Source: CAZGOM01 sp964542875 (lineage in GTDB: Bacteria; Planctomycetota; Phycisphaerae; Phycisphaerales; Phycisphaeraceae). Taken from it: 55,320 bases of DNA. Below the pieces are notes generated by a model, which saw only the letters and a list, made by a program, of their open reading frames with translations, did not search any database and was not told the DNA's origin. The DNA lies in contig CAZIWA010000021.1 of assembly GCA_964542875.1 (NCBI GenBank), positions 1-55,320 on the forward strand. The letters run 5' to 3'. Below, piece after piece: positions 17,052 through 25,282 of this stretch. The translations under genes and the position numbers were made by a program. Numbering within the stretch: position 1 is the stretch's first letter; the number at the start of each line of letters is the position of its first letter.

Positions 17052-17101
17052 TTCCTAATTAGGAAACCTTGCTTCCAAGAGGCAGGAACACGTTGTTCCT
17101 G
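17052..17101 (-). promoter_or_regulatory. Hairpins in the rplJ-rplL spacer, one covering the rplL ribosome-binding site
   Basis: The perfect palindrome TTCCTAATTAGGAA (17052-17065) contains the AGGAA of the rplL Shine-Dalgarno, so it could mask it. Just upstream in the mRNA, CAGGAACA-ACG-TGTTCCTG (17083-17101) forms an 8-bp stem. Such elements could help set the high L7/L12 to L10 ratio. That role is inferred. Confidence 0.4.
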
Positions 17102-17162
17102 TTTAACCCCGCGGGGCCAGTCGGAGGCGAAAGATACGGGGAGGGAATCACGCGCACGGCAA

Positions 17163-17699
17163 TCAGGCCGCAGCGCCTTCTTCCTTGGTCTTCTTTTCTT
17201 CGACAGCCTTGATGATGCTGGCGATCTTCCGGCCGGGGCCGACGATCGCGCCAGCCAGATTGGCTGCCGGGCTGAGGATGATGGTGACGGTCTGGGCTTG
17301 CGCCTCGGGCCGTGTGGGATACTTGCTGAGGTCTTCGACCTGCTTGCCGGTGAAGATCGTGCCGTCCATGATGGCGGCTTTGATTTCAACGGCCTTGTTG
17401 TCCTTGAAGAGTTCGATGACTTCGCGGGCAACCTGGACGACGCTTTCGCCGCCGTAGGCGATCGTGGAGGAACCCGTGAGCAGGTTACCCAGCTCTGCGA
17501 GTGCCGTGCCCTTGAAGGCCGAAGCGGCCAGGGCGTTCTTTACCACGGTCAGCTTGACCTTCTTGGCGTTAAGCTTGGCGCGGAAACCGTTGGTGTCGTT
17601 AGACGAGACACCACGGATGGAGATCACAACCGCGCCGTCGAGGTTCTGGAACCTGTCTTTGTAGTTCGCGGTGATCAGGGCTTTGACTGGCTTGCTCAT
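17163..17699 (-). CDS. rplJ: 50S ribosomal protein L10
   Basis: This 178-residue protein anchors the L7/L12 dimers to 23S rRNA. Family features are the N-terminal SKPVKALITANYKDRFQNL, GVSSNDTNGFRAKLNAKKVKLTVVKNALA in the RNA-binding domain, GSSTIAYGG, and the C-terminal L12-binding helix ending in KTKEEGAAA. It lies 69 bases after rplA and 120 bases before rplL, the standard order. L10 normally controls this operon through a leader, but no convincing L10 leader is visible in the short rplA-rplJ gap. Confidence 0.95.
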   Translation of the reverse strand: MSKPVKALITANYKDRFQNLDGAVVISIRGVSSNDTNGFRAKLNAKKVKLTVVKNALAASAFKGTALAELGNLLTGSSTIAYGGESVVQVAREVIELFKDNKAVEIKAAIMDGTIFTGKQVEDLSKYPTRPEAQAQTVTIILSPAANLAGAIVGPGRKIASIIKAVEEKKTKEEGAAA

Positions 17700-17767
17700 G
17701 GCAAATCCTTTAATTCTTTCTCAATCGCTGCGTTTACGCTGGATCGAAACGAGTTAACTCAGTGAAA

Positions 17768-18448
17768 TTAGAGCTGAACGATCACGCCGGGGGTCATGGT
17801 CGCCTTCACGGAGACCTTCTTGATATAAAGACCCTTGGCAGAGGAGGGCTTGAGCCGGAGGATGTTATCGATAAACGACTGAGCGTTTTCGGTAAGCTTC
17901 GCAGCATCAAAGCTGTGTTTGCCGATGACGGCGTGAACGTTGCCGTTGGCGTCGTTACGGAACTCGATCTTACCGGCGGCGTATTCACGCACGGCCTGTT
18001 CGATGTTCGGGGTCACCGTGCCGGACTTGGGCGAAGGCATGAGGCCCTTGGGGCCCAGCACCTTACCCAGGCGGCTGACGATGCGCATGAGGTCAGGGCT
18101 GGCGATCGCCACGTCGAAGTCGAAGAAACCGGCTTCAACCTTCTTCACCAGCACATCACCGCCGGCTTCGATCGCACCGGCGGCCTTGGCGCCGGCCATC
18201 TGGTCGTCACGGCAGAAAGCGATGACGCGCTTGGACTTGCCGATGCCGTGGGGCAGCGCAAGAGCACCGCGGACGAGCTGATCGGCCTGCTTGGGATCGA
18301 TGCCCAGGTGGACAACGATGTCGATGGATTGGTCGAACTTGGTCTTCTTGAAGGACTTGACCTTCTCGATGGCTTGCGCCAGAGGAAGCGCTGCTTCCTT
18401 GTCCCAACCATCTGAATCTGCACGGTAGCGTTTGCCTTGCTGTGGCAT
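17768..18448 (-). CDS. rplA: 50S ribosomal protein L1
   Basis: This 226-residue protein of the 50S L1 stalk also represses its own mRNA in many bacteria. Typical L1 sequence is present: HLGIDPKQADQLVRGALALPHGIGKSKRV, then FDVAIASPDLMRIVSRLGKVLGPKGLMPSPKSGTV, then GKIEFRNDANGNVHAVIGK, and SVKATMTPGV at the end. AAAGGA eight bases upstream supports the ATG at 18448. The rplK gene is 135 bases upstream. A hairpin in that gap could be an L1 target. Confidence 0.96.
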   Translation of the reverse strand: MPQQGKRYRADSDGWDKEAALPLAQAIEKVKSFKKTKFDQSIDIVVHLGIDPKQADQLVRGALALPHGIGKSKRVIAFCRDDQMAGAKAAGAIEAGGDVLVKKVEAGFFDFDVAIASPDLMRIVSRLGKVLGPKGLMPSPKSGTVTPNIEQAVREYAAGKIEFRNDANGNVHAVIGKHSFDAAKLTENAQSFIDNILRLKPSSAKGLYIKKVSVKATMTPGVIVQL

Positions 18449-18463
18449 CTTGACGATCCTTTC

Positions 18464-18484
18464 GATCGGCCCGGATAAGCCGGG
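18464..18484 (-). promoter_or_regulatory. Hairpin upstream of rplA
   Basis: GCCCGG and CCGGGC flank a five-base loop about 20 bases upstream of the rplA ATG. A very similar hairpin (GCCCGAT...ATCGGGC) lies at the same relative position before rplK at 19034-19049. Both are candidates for translational feedback by L1 or for mRNA processing. Confidence 0.35.
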
Positions 18485-18583
18485 CTATCTCCCACGTATT
18501 AAGGCCCGTGGTAGGCCGATGACAACTTGTCGGAAAGCGTACAAACCAGACCCGCTTCACGGATGAAGCTCAAAGGGCCTAAA

Positions 18584-19012
18584 TTACCCTTCGATGGTCA
18601 CACCGCAGGAACGGGCAGTGCCCGCCAGGGTGCGCATCGCAGCTTCGATCGAGTGGGCAGTCATTTCCTTGATCTTCTGCTTGGCGATGCCTTCAAGCTG
18701 CGCCTTGGTGATCTTGCCGACCTTTTCCTTGTTAGGAACGCCAGAGCCCTTTTGGGCGCCGGCCACGTCGAGCAGGAGGATCGCTGCGGGCGGTTCCTTG
18801 AGTTCGAATTCGAATGAACGGTCCTTATAAACCGTGATCACGCAACCAACGACCTTGCCGTTGAGGTGCTTGGTCTTTTCATTGAAGCGCTGGATGAACT
18901 GGCCAGGGTTCACGCCGTTTTGACCCAGGGCCGGGCCAAGCGGGGGAGCCGGGGTAGCAGAGCCACCGGGGGCCTGAATCTTGAATACCGATGTGATTTC
19001 TTTCTTCGCCAC
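18584..19012 (-). CDS. rplK: 50S ribosomal protein L11
   Basis: This 142-residue protein forms part of the GTPase-associated centre. Its sequence follows L11 throughout: FKIQAPGGSATPAPPLGPALGQNGVNPGQFIQRFNE, then VITVYKDRSFEFELKEPPAAILLLDVAG, KVGKITKAQLEGIA, and the C-terminal AMRTLAGTARSCGVTIEG. Translation starts with GTG at 19012, preceded by AAGGAG at a seven-base distance. It opens the rplKAJL operon. The usual upstream neighbours secE and nusG are absent; a pseudopilin gene is there instead. Confidence 0.96.
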   Translation of the reverse strand: MAKKEITSVFKIQAPGGSATPAPPLGPALGQNGVNPGQFIQRFNEKTKHLNGKVVGCVITVYKDRSFEFELKEPPAAILLLDVAGAQKGSGVPNKEKVGKITKAQLEGIAKQKIKEMTAHSIEAAMRTLAGTARSCGVTIEG

Positions 19013-19033
19013 TGCAATGCTCCTTGCGTTCTC

Positions 19034-19054
19034 GCCCGATAAATCGGGCCTTTT
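19034..19054. promoter_or_regulatory. Hairpin in the rplK leader, terminator-like on the plus strand
   Basis: GCCCGAT-AA-ATCGGGC (19034-19049) followed by CTTTTT would act as a plus-strand terminator, but no plus-strand gene needs one here. On the minus strand it lies in the rplK 5' leader about 20 bases before the start codon and resembles the hairpin before rplA. A regulatory role for L11/L1 synthesis is possible. Confidence 0.4.
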
Positions 19055-19117
19055 TAAAGTCTCTTGTCAGGCTCTAGGCCCAACGCCGACGGTCTGCCGG
19101 TTCATAAAGAGCCAAGC

Positions 19118-19145
19118 ATTATACAAAAGCTCGCGTATTTGCAAA
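19118..19145 (-). promoter_or_regulatory. Promoter of the rplKAJL operon
   Basis: On the minus strand TTTGCA (19140-19145), 16 bases and a perfect TATAAT (19118-19123) form a good housekeeping-type promoter. The predicted start near 19111 leaves a leader of about 100 bases before the rplK GTG, long enough to hold the hairpin at 19034. Confidence 0.65.
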
Positions 19146-19203
19146 AGGGGTACCCGGCACAATCTTGGCAAGTTGCCGGACAGCACATTTTACAACCCCC
19201 TGC

Positions 19204-19971
19204 TCACGGCGTGTAAATGAAATACTGGGAAGTATTTGTCGCAACCGTGTTCATTCCCCACCGGGATGAACGCCATTCCACATGGCCGTCCACCATCGCG
19301 TAGTTTGCCCCGGTCGCAATGAAATTTCCCGCAGTGTCGTGCCCGTTAAGCGGCGCGGACCAATTGCTGGACCAGCCGGACTGGCCCGGCGCAGCCAGCG
19401 GTTCACCCCACACGATCCGCGTCGAAGGCGAGTTGGAATCGCCAAACCGATCAATCCTTGGCATTTGATACGTCGCCGCCAGCGGACTGGTGGGTACCCA
19501 TCCCCTGAGTTGCCCCATGAAGTAGTCATACCCCGTCACTGAGCGATGGTTGGAATCCCACTCCACCGGCTCATACGCAGGGTCATTAAACCACTTGGGA
19601 TTCATGCTCACCCGCACCGTCTTATAGTTGGCGATTCCCCTGTCCAGAATCGTCGGACACCACCAGAGCGTCGGGTTTCCCAGCGCATATTGATCAAACA
19701 GCACTTTGCGCGTCTCAACGGAAAACGCATGTGCGCCGGTGAAACCTGGATCCGGCGCAAAACCTTTGTAATCCTGCGCATACGCGTGCGACGCCACGAT
19801 CAATTGCCGTTCATTGGACTGGCAGCGAACTTTAAGCGCCTGTTCCCTGGCCTGCCGGAGCCCCGGCAGCAGAACCGCCGTCAGCACCGCCACAACGGCG
19901 ATCACCACCAGCAGTTCCACCAGCGAAAAACCAAACGTTCCCATGCGATGCGCCATCGTGCCGATCTTCAT
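19204..19971 (-). CDS. Pseudopilin-like protein with degenerate H-X9-DG region
   Basis: This 255-residue protein has the leader MKIGTMAHRMGTFG, a cut at Gly14/Phe15, then FSLVELLVVIAVVAVLTAVLLPGL with Glu at +5. The C-terminal NYAMVDGHV matches the end of the H-X9-DG motif, but the His ten positions earlier is replaced; a nearby His in GHDTAG might substitute. It lies downstream of nothing on its strand and upstream of the rplK promoter, divergent from tig. As with the other solitary members, a surface or secretion-related role is assumed. Confidence 0.87.
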   Translation of the reverse strand: MKIGTMAHRMGTFGFSLVELLVVIAVVAVLTAVLLPGLRQAREQALKVRCQSNERQLIVASHAYAQDYKGFAPDPGFTGAHAFSVETRKVLFDQYALGNPTLWWCPTILDRGIANYKTVRVSMNPKWFNDPAYEPVEWDSNHRSVTGYDYFMGQLRGWVPTSPLAATYQMPRIDRFGDSNSPSTRIVWGEPLAAPGQSGWSSNWSAPLNGHDTAGNFIATGANYAMVDGHVEWRSSRWGMNTVATNTSQYFIYTP

Positions 19972-20076
19972 CCAAATCGCTCCGAATTCAATGCGTGAAA
20001 TGTTTATGCAATCAGTCTAAATCGGATGGTTTTGAAAAATTCAGATTGAATTCAGGCCCACGCCGCCGGCTTCACA

Positions 20077-20105
20077 TTGACACTGGCCGCTATCCCATCC
20101 ACAAT
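20077..20105 (+). promoter_or_regulatory. Presumed tig promoter
   Basis: TTGACA (20077-20082), a 17-base spacer and CACAAT (20100-20105) point toward tig. The start near 20112 would give a ~200-base leader containing a hairpin GACCCGG...CCGGGTC (20132-20152). The rest of the 342-base gap between the divergent pseudopilin and tig shows no gene. Confidence 0.5.
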
Positions 20106-20313
20106 ACGCTTTCTGTCCAGACCGAGATACCGACCCGGCGCGTGCCCGGGTCAGGCGTGGGTCGGCTGGCTGGGCGCTTGTCGTGTACACCGCTCCCTTC
20201 TTGATGGGTGGTGTGACGGGTGCCTGGAATTCCCCGCCACGCGTTTGATCAATGTTGAACAAGCGCACCAGTGGATTGCCATTGGTTATCTCTTTTTACG
20301 AAGGAAGTGTCTG

Positions 20314-21732
20314 ATGTCCGAAGAAACGACCTCCCAGGAAACCGCACCGGCAACAACCGAATCGGGTCTTCCCCGTGGCGAACAGACCGTCACCATCGCC
20401 GACGTGGGCCCCGCCCGCAAGGCGCTGACCATCGAGATCCCCGCTGACCGGATCTCCAAGCGCCTGGAAGAAGAGTACAAGAAGCTCCAGAACGATGCCG
20501 CCCTCCCCGGCTTCCGTAAGGGCCGCGCGCCCATGCGCCTGCTCAAGAAGCGCTTTGACATCTCCATCAAGGAAGACCTCCGCGGCCAGATCATCTCCGA
20601 GTCCTACTCCCAGGCCGTGGAAGACCACAAGCTGGAAGTCATCGGCGACCCGGACGTGAAAAACTTCCGCGACATCAAGCTCCCCGAATCCGGCAACCTC
20701 ACCTACGTCGTCGAAGTGGAAGTTGCGCCCGATGTGGCGCTCCCCGCCCTCGAAGGCATCGAAGTCATCAAGCCCAAGCTTGAAGTGACCGAAGAACAGA
20801 TCGCCAAGGAAATCGAAAACCTCCGCGAACGCAACGGCAAGATGGACCCCATCGAAGGCGACGGCGTCCAGATCCAGGCCAAGGACTACGTCCAGGGCAG
20901 CATCAAGATCCAGGCCGGCGAAAACGCCGCGGCCGACGCCGAACTCCTCTTCGAACAGCCCGGCGGCTTCATCCTCATCAACGGTGAAGACCTCAACTTC
21001 CGCGGCCACATCGCCGGCATCGTCGTCGAAGACCTCGGCAAGCGCGCCATCGCCCAGAAAACCGGCGAAACCCTCGTCATCTCCACCAAGGGCCCCGAAA
21101 GCCACGAGAACGACAAGATCAAGAACCAGCCCATCACCATCACCATGAAGCTCGACAAGGTCTTCCGCGTCCAGCCCGCCAGCCTGGAATCCATCCAGAG
21201 CAGCTACGGCGTCGGCAGCGAAGAAGAACTCAAGAAAGCCGTTCGCGAAAGCTCCGAGCAGCGCAACAAGATCCAGCAGACCTCCGCTCAGCACGAGCAG
21301 ATCTGCAACTACCTCGTCGAGAAGGTCGACCTCTCTCTGCCCGAAGGCCTCACCGGCCGGCAGTCGGCCCGGCTCCTTCGCCGCAAGGCCATGGACCTGA
21401 CCTACCGCGGCACCCCGGAGAAGGAAATCGAACAGCGTATCGCTGACATGCGCAAGAACACTGAAGAAGAAGCGCGCAAGCAGCTCAAGCTGTTCTTCAT
21501 CATCGACCAGGCCGCCCGCAAGCTTGAGATCGAAGTCTCCGAAGACGAAGTCAACAACCGGATCTCCTTCATGGCATGGCAGCAAGGCCGTCGCCCCGAG
21601 AAGCTCCGCCAGGAATACATCCGCTCGGGCGAAATCGAGAGCCTCTACCTCCAGCTCCGCGAGCAGAAGACCCTCGACAAGATTCTTGAATCGGCTAAAG
21701 TCACCGAAGGCGAATATTCCGCCAAGAAGTGA
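20314..21732 (+). CDS. tig: Trigger factor, ribosome-associated chaperone and prolyl isomerase
   Basis: This 472-residue protein starts at the ATG at 20314, which has AAGGAAG six bases upstream; an upstream extension of the frame to 20077 runs into the presumed promoter. The N-terminal ribosome-binding domain contains LPGFRKGRAPMRLLKKRF (E. coli signature GFRKGKVP). A PPIase domain lies at ~185-275, and a long helical C-terminal chaperone domain ends in charged repeats. A 26-residue Thr/Glu-rich N-terminal extension precedes the family start. It is followed by a SHOCT-like gene and clpX, whereas tig-clpP-clpX is the common order. Confidence 0.95.
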   Translation: MSEETTSQETAPATTESGLPRGEQTVTIADVGPARKALTIEIPADRISKRLEEEYKKLQNDAALPGFRKGRAPMRLLKKRFDISIKEDLRGQIISESYSQAVEDHKLEVIGDPDVKNFRDIKLPESGNLTYVVEVEVAPDVALPALEGIEVIKPKLEVTEEQIAKEIENLRERNGKMDPIEGDGVQIQAKDYVQGSIKIQAGENAAADAELLFEQPGGFILINGEDLNFRGHIAGIVVEDLGKRAIAQKTGETLVISTKGPESHENDKIKNQPITITMKLDKVFRVQPASLESIQSSYGVGSEEELKKAVRESSEQRNKIQQTSAQHEQICNYLVEKVDLSLPEGLTGRQSARLLRRKAMDLTYRGTPEKEIEQRIADMRKNTEEEARKQLKLFFIIDQAARKLEIEVSEDEVNNRISFMAWQQGRRPEKLRQEYIRSGEIESLYLQLREQKTLDKILESAKVTEGEYSAKK

Positions 21733-21754
21733 TTACTGACGGAGACCTCCCGGC

Positions 21755-22564
21755 ATGCGTGCGACGATCGGTTGTGAAAGCAGTCTGACGACGCACCAAA
21801 CCCAGAGGTCATCCGGTATCAACGTGCAGAGCGCCGACCGCCTGCACGGCCCGTGTGGCTTATTGAAAGCCCCTCCGGCCGTGCAGGCGGCGGTCATTTT
21901 CACCCTGGCCTGCCTCTGCGCCTCCACCACCGCTTACGCCCAAGGCGGCTGGGGAAAACCCGCCACCACTCAGCCATCCCCCACTACCTCCGCGCCCGCC
22001 TGGCCAGCGGCCAAGCCTGCCTCCACCCAACCCGCCCCGCCAGCGCCCGCAGCAGCCACCCAGCCGGCCGCCAAGCCTCAACCCATAGCCTCTCATCCTC
22101 CTCAAACGCTTCAGCTTGTCCCTCACACGCCCGCCCCTCCTCCCGCTAAAAGCCTCTCTGATTACTTCACGCTTGATCTGCTGCTTTACCTGGGCATCGC
22201 CCTGCTCTGCCTGGCCGCGGTGATATGGCTCGTGCAAAAAGTCAGAAACGCCGTAAACCCATCGAAGATCAAGAACGCCGCCCCCACGCCCGCGGGCTTT
22301 TCTGTCCAGGACATCGAAAAACTCAAAGACCAGGGCCTGCTCACCCCCGCTGAATACGAACGCGCCATCGCCCGGGCCAACGCCGCAGCGGCCGCCTCCG
22401 CCGCGTCCCCCACACCCGCTTCAAACGCAGCAGCAGCACCTGAAAAGCCAAAACCCCGGCCCGACGAGCCCCCCACCGCCCCCGGTCTTTTCAGCCCCAG
22501 CTCTGATCCCAAGACCCCGCCTGCGGGATCATCCCCCAATCCTCGCAACGGCGAACTGTGGTGA
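21755..22564 (+). CDS. Membrane protein with Pro/Ala-rich segments and SHOCT-like motif
   Basis: This 269-residue protein starts at the ATG at 21755, which has GGAGA upstream. A hydrophobic stretch (~43-62, ending TTAYAQ) looks like a signal peptide after an unusually long 40-residue lead. A Pro/Ala/Thr/Gln-rich linker (~65-130) follows, then one clear membrane helix (~139-160), then FSVQDIEKLKDQGLLTPAEYERAIA, which resembles the SHOCT oligomerisation motif. A second disordered Pro/Ala tail ends the protein. Its function is unknown. It occupies the place where clpP usually sits, between tig (22-bp gap) and clpX (85-bp gap), and may be co-transcribed with them. Confidence 0.72.
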   Translation: MRATIGCESSLTTHQTQRSSGINVQSADRLHGPCGLLKAPPAVQAAVIFTLACLCASTTAYAQGGWGKPATTQPSPTTSAPAWPAAKPASTQPAPPAPAAATQPAAKPQPIASHPPQTLQLVPHTPAPPPAKSLSDYFTLDLLLYLGIALLCLAAVIWLVQKVRNAVNPSKIKNAAPTPAGFSVQDIEKLKDQGLLTPAEYERAIARANAAAAASAASPTPASNAAAAPEKPKPRPDEPPTAPGLFSPSSDPKTPPAGSSPNPRNGELW

Positions 22565-22649
22565 TATAATCACACGTTCCTACGCATCGACTTTTTGCCC
22601 TTTTTAGTTCCCGACGCCCCACACAGGGCTCGACCCATCAGGAAATGCC

Positions 22650-24002
22650 ATGGCCAACGGAAAGTCTCGTGATTCCCAGAACGACGGCAACGACTCCACA
22701 GGCGGGCGTAAATCCGGCACTGTCTGCAACTTCTGCGGTAAATCTTCCCGGGAAGTCGGCCCCATGGTCGAAGGCCCCAACAACGTCTACATCTGCCGAA
22801 ACTGCACGGACCTGTGCCACAACATCTTCAAGCAGGACAAAAAATCCGCGCCCGGCGGCAAACCCGCCGACAAAGCCAGCGACAACAAGGCCGCGGTCAC
22901 CGCGCCAGAACCCGGGCCCATCCCCAGCCCCCGCACCATCAAAGAACACCTCGATCAATACGTCATCGGGCAGGACAAAGCCAAGCGCTCCCTCTCCGTC
23001 GCGGTGCACAACCACTACAAGCGCCTGTCCACCATCGGCAAGGACACCGGCGTTGAGATCGACAAGTCCAACGTCCTCCTCATCGGGCCCACCGGCTCGG
23101 GCAAAACCCTCATGGCCCGGACCATGGCCAAGATCCTCAACGTCCCCTTCGCCATCGGCGACGCCACCACCCTCACCGAGGCCGGCTACGTCGGCGAAGA
23201 CGTTGAAAACCTTCTCCTGAAGCTCCTGCAAAACGCAGACTTTGATCTGGAAGCCGCTCAACGCGGGATCGTCTACATCGACGAAATCGACAAAATCGGC
23301 AAAACCCAGGGCAACGTCTCCATCACGCGCGACGTCTCCGGCGAAGGCGTTCAGCAGGCCCTGCTGAAAATGCTCGAAGGCACCATCGCCAACGTCCCCC
23401 CCCAGGGCGGGCGCAAGCACCCGGAGCAGCCCTACATCCAGATGGACACCAGCCACATCCTCTTCATCTGTGGCGGCACGTTTGTCGGGCTGGAGGAAAT
23501 CATCTCCCGCCGCCTGGGCAAGCGCGCCATCGGCTTCGCCGCCGAAACCGCCAAGCAAACCGATGTGCTTAACGAAAAGGCTGCGCTGCTCGACCAGGTT
23601 CAGCCCGAAGACCTCACTGAATTCGGGCTCATCCCCGAATTCATCGGCCGCCTGCCCATCGTCACCCCCCTCATGCCCCTGACTGAGGAAACGCTGGTCC
23701 AGATCCTCACCGAGCCCAAGAACGCGCTGGTCAAGCAATACCAGCACTTCTTCGGCATGGAAAACGCCGCGCTGGAGTTCACCCCCGGTGCGCTGAAGAT
23801 CATGGCCAAGCGCGCACTCGAACGCGCCACCGGCGCCCGTGCTCTCCGCGGCGTGATGGAAGACCTCATGCTCGACCTGATGTACGACCTGCCCGAGCAG
23901 GACAACAGCCGGCACAAGTTTGTGATCGACGAGGAAATCGTCAACAACAAAAACAAGCCCAAGCTGTCGGATATCAAGCGCCTGGCGCGCGAATCGGCCT
24001 GA
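22650..24002 (+). CDS. clpX: ClpX, ATP-dependent unfoldase subunit of Clp protease
   Basis: This 450-residue AAA+ protein starts with an N-terminal C4 zinc finger (CNFC...CRNC, ~26-56). The AAA+ core has Walker A GPTGSGKT, pore loop GYVGED, Walker B VYIDEIDKI, the RKH loop in GGRKHPEQ, and sensor regions. The IGF tripeptide (RAIGFAAE) that docks onto ClpP is present, so a ClpP partner should exist, but it is not encoded in this window. AGGAA precedes the ATG. A strong terminator follows. Confidence 0.96.
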   Translation: MANGKSRDSQNDGNDSTGGRKSGTVCNFCGKSSREVGPMVEGPNNVYICRNCTDLCHNIFKQDKKSAPGGKPADKASDNKAAVTAPEPGPIPSPRTIKEHLDQYVIGQDKAKRSLSVAVHNHYKRLSTIGKDTGVEIDKSNVLLIGPTGSGKTLMARTMAKILNVPFAIGDATTLTEAGYVGEDVENLLLKLLQNADFDLEAAQRGIVYIDEIDKIGKTQGNVSITRDVSGEGVQQALLKMLEGTIANVPPQGGRKHPEQPYIQMDTSHILFICGGTFVGLEEIISRRLGKRAIGFAAETAKQTDVLNEKAALLDQVQPEDLTEFGLIPEFIGRLPIVTPLMPLTEETLVQILTEPKNALVKQYQHFFGMENAALEFTPGALKIMAKRALERATGARALRGVMEDLMLDLMYDLPEQDNSRHKFVIDEEIVNNKNKPKLSDIKRLARESA

Positions 24003-24022
24003 TCAAAAAAACAACTCCGCTC

Positions 24023-24054
24023 AAAACGGCACGGCTTCAAACCGCGCCGTTTTT
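24023..24054 (+). terminator. Rho-independent terminator after clpX
   Basis: A 12-bp stem with one mismatch (arms 24023-24034 and 24042-24053, loop CTTCAAA) runs into TTTTTCTTT. It stands between clpX and the convergent kinase gene. Confidence 0.85.
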
Positions 24055-24056
24055 CT

Positions 24057-24704
24057 TTACCGCCCCACCACAAAATCCGGCGCAATCATGTGTTCCAGCA
24101 CGCGGACCGCGTTGGGCCGGTCATTGCGTTCGTAATGCGCCAGCGCGTCTTCAAGAGGTCGCCCGCCTCGGACGTGCCGGTTGATCACATCTTCCCGTGC
24201 GCTGTCGATGGGCACATCCAGAAATAATTTCAGGTCCCAGAACCGGGCCAGATCCCGCCAGCCCGGCTCATCCAGAAGCAGGTAGTTGCCCTCAATCAAA
24301 ACCACCCGGCAATGCGGCTCGATGCGTTGCCCGGGTGCATCGCGCAGCACAGGCTCATGCAGGGCCCGGTCATAAATGGGAAACACCACAGGGTCCCGGC
24401 TCGCCTGAAGTTTGCCCGCAAGCTGCGTGAGGCCTGCCAGATCGAAGCTTTCCGGGCTTCCCTTGCGCTTGCGCAGGCCGCGTGCGTCCAGCACGGCGTT
24501 GGGCAGGTGAAACCCGTCCATCGGCACCACGCACGCAAAGCCGGGAGTATGTGCATTGAGCGCATCAGCCAGACTGGCGCACAGCGTGCTTTTGCCGGAC
24601 CCGGGAATCCCTACGATCGCCACCACCAGCCGCCTGTCTGAGGCAAGCTCAGCCAGCGCCCTGCGGATGGCTTGATTGATATTGATTCGTGTGCCGTCCT
24701 GCAT
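24057..24704 (-). CDS. P-loop kinase of the uridine kinase / phosphoribulokinase-like group
   Basis: This 215-residue protein starts at the ATG at 24704, which has GGTGGG upstream; a frame extending to 24767 adds 21 residues without homology. Walker A is GIPGSGKST, followed by VVPMDGFHLPNAVLDARGLRKRKGSPESFD, a lid/substrate region typical of the YggC/FrcK group of small-molecule kinases, and RVVLIEGNYLLLDEPGW with the Walker B-type strand. These enzymes phosphorylate sugars, nucleosides or pantothenate-like substrates. The substrate here cannot be told from sequence. Confidence 0.82.
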   Translation of the reverse strand: MQDGTRININQAIRRALAELASDRRLVVAIVGIPGSGKSTLCASLADALNAHTPGFACVVPMDGFHLPNAVLDARGLRKRKGSPESFDLAGLTQLAGKLQASRDPVVFPIYDRALHEPVLRDAPGQRIEPHCRVVLIEGNYLLLDEPGWRDLARFWDLKLFLDVPIDSAREDVINRHVRGGRPLEDALAHYERNDRPNAVRVLEHMIAPDFVVGR

Positions 24705-24775
24705 CCCGAGCCCACCTATAGAAAGGCACGGGCAGCAATAAGCCGGCCCGCGCCTGTTTTGATTCAACCTCGAAT

Positions 24776-25195
24776 TTACTTCACAAACGCCTGCACCTTG
24801 TCATCCACGATCCGGGCTTCAAAAGTCGCCACCTTGATGGAAGGGTTGTCAGGGCATTCGCCGTTTTCAAGCTTGAAGGGCCAGCCGTGCAGCGGGCAGA
24901 ACACGCAGCCGTCCTGCACCCAGCCCGACGCCAGGCTGCCGCCCGCATGGGGGCAGATGTCGTCGATCACCTTCACGCTGCCGTCCTTGGTCTTAAACAC
25001 GGCCAGGTAGTTCTTGTTCACTTGAACGAACTTGCCCGCCTTCTCAGGAATATCCGAAACCTTGCACAGGTCGACCCATGCCGGCTCGGTGCTCTTAGCT
25101 TCGTGCTTGTGGCCGTGGCCATGGTCGTGCCCGCAGGAGGAGCACTTCTCGTCATGCTTGTGATCGTGCTTGTGGTCATGGTCGTCGTGAGACAT
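24776..25195 (-). CDS. Rieske [2Fe-2S] protein with His-rich N-terminus
   Basis: This is a 139-residue soluble protein. Residues ~40-139 are a Rieske ferredoxin-like domain with both cluster motifs, CPHAGGSL and CPLHGWPF, related to NirD and dioxygenase ferredoxins. The first ~32 residues contain more than ten His in HDHKHD/GHDHGHGHKH runs plus CSSC, which looks like a metal-binding tail. No reductase or oxygenase gene is adjacent. The kinase gene lies upstream of the shared minus-strand direction only by position. A role in electron transfer is clear; the partner and metal are unknown. Confidence 0.88.
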   Translation of the reverse strand: MSHDDHDHKHDHKHDEKCSSCGHDHGHGHKHEAKSTEPAWVDLCKVSDIPEKAGKFVQVNKNYLAVFKTKDGSVKVIDDICPHAGGSLASGWVQDGCVFCPLHGWPFKLENGECPDNPSIKVATFEARIVDDKVQAFVK

Positions 25196-25282
25196 TTTTC
25201 GTTCCTTGTGAGCCTTAAGTGGCTGAAAACCGCAGTTCCAGACTTTACCTTAAGTCCGGTTCAAGTGCATACCAAACGTCCA

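Noticed and set aside
20296..21585. A 429-codon frame opposite tig
   Set aside because: It is an antisense shadow; trigger factor on the plus strand is unmistakable.
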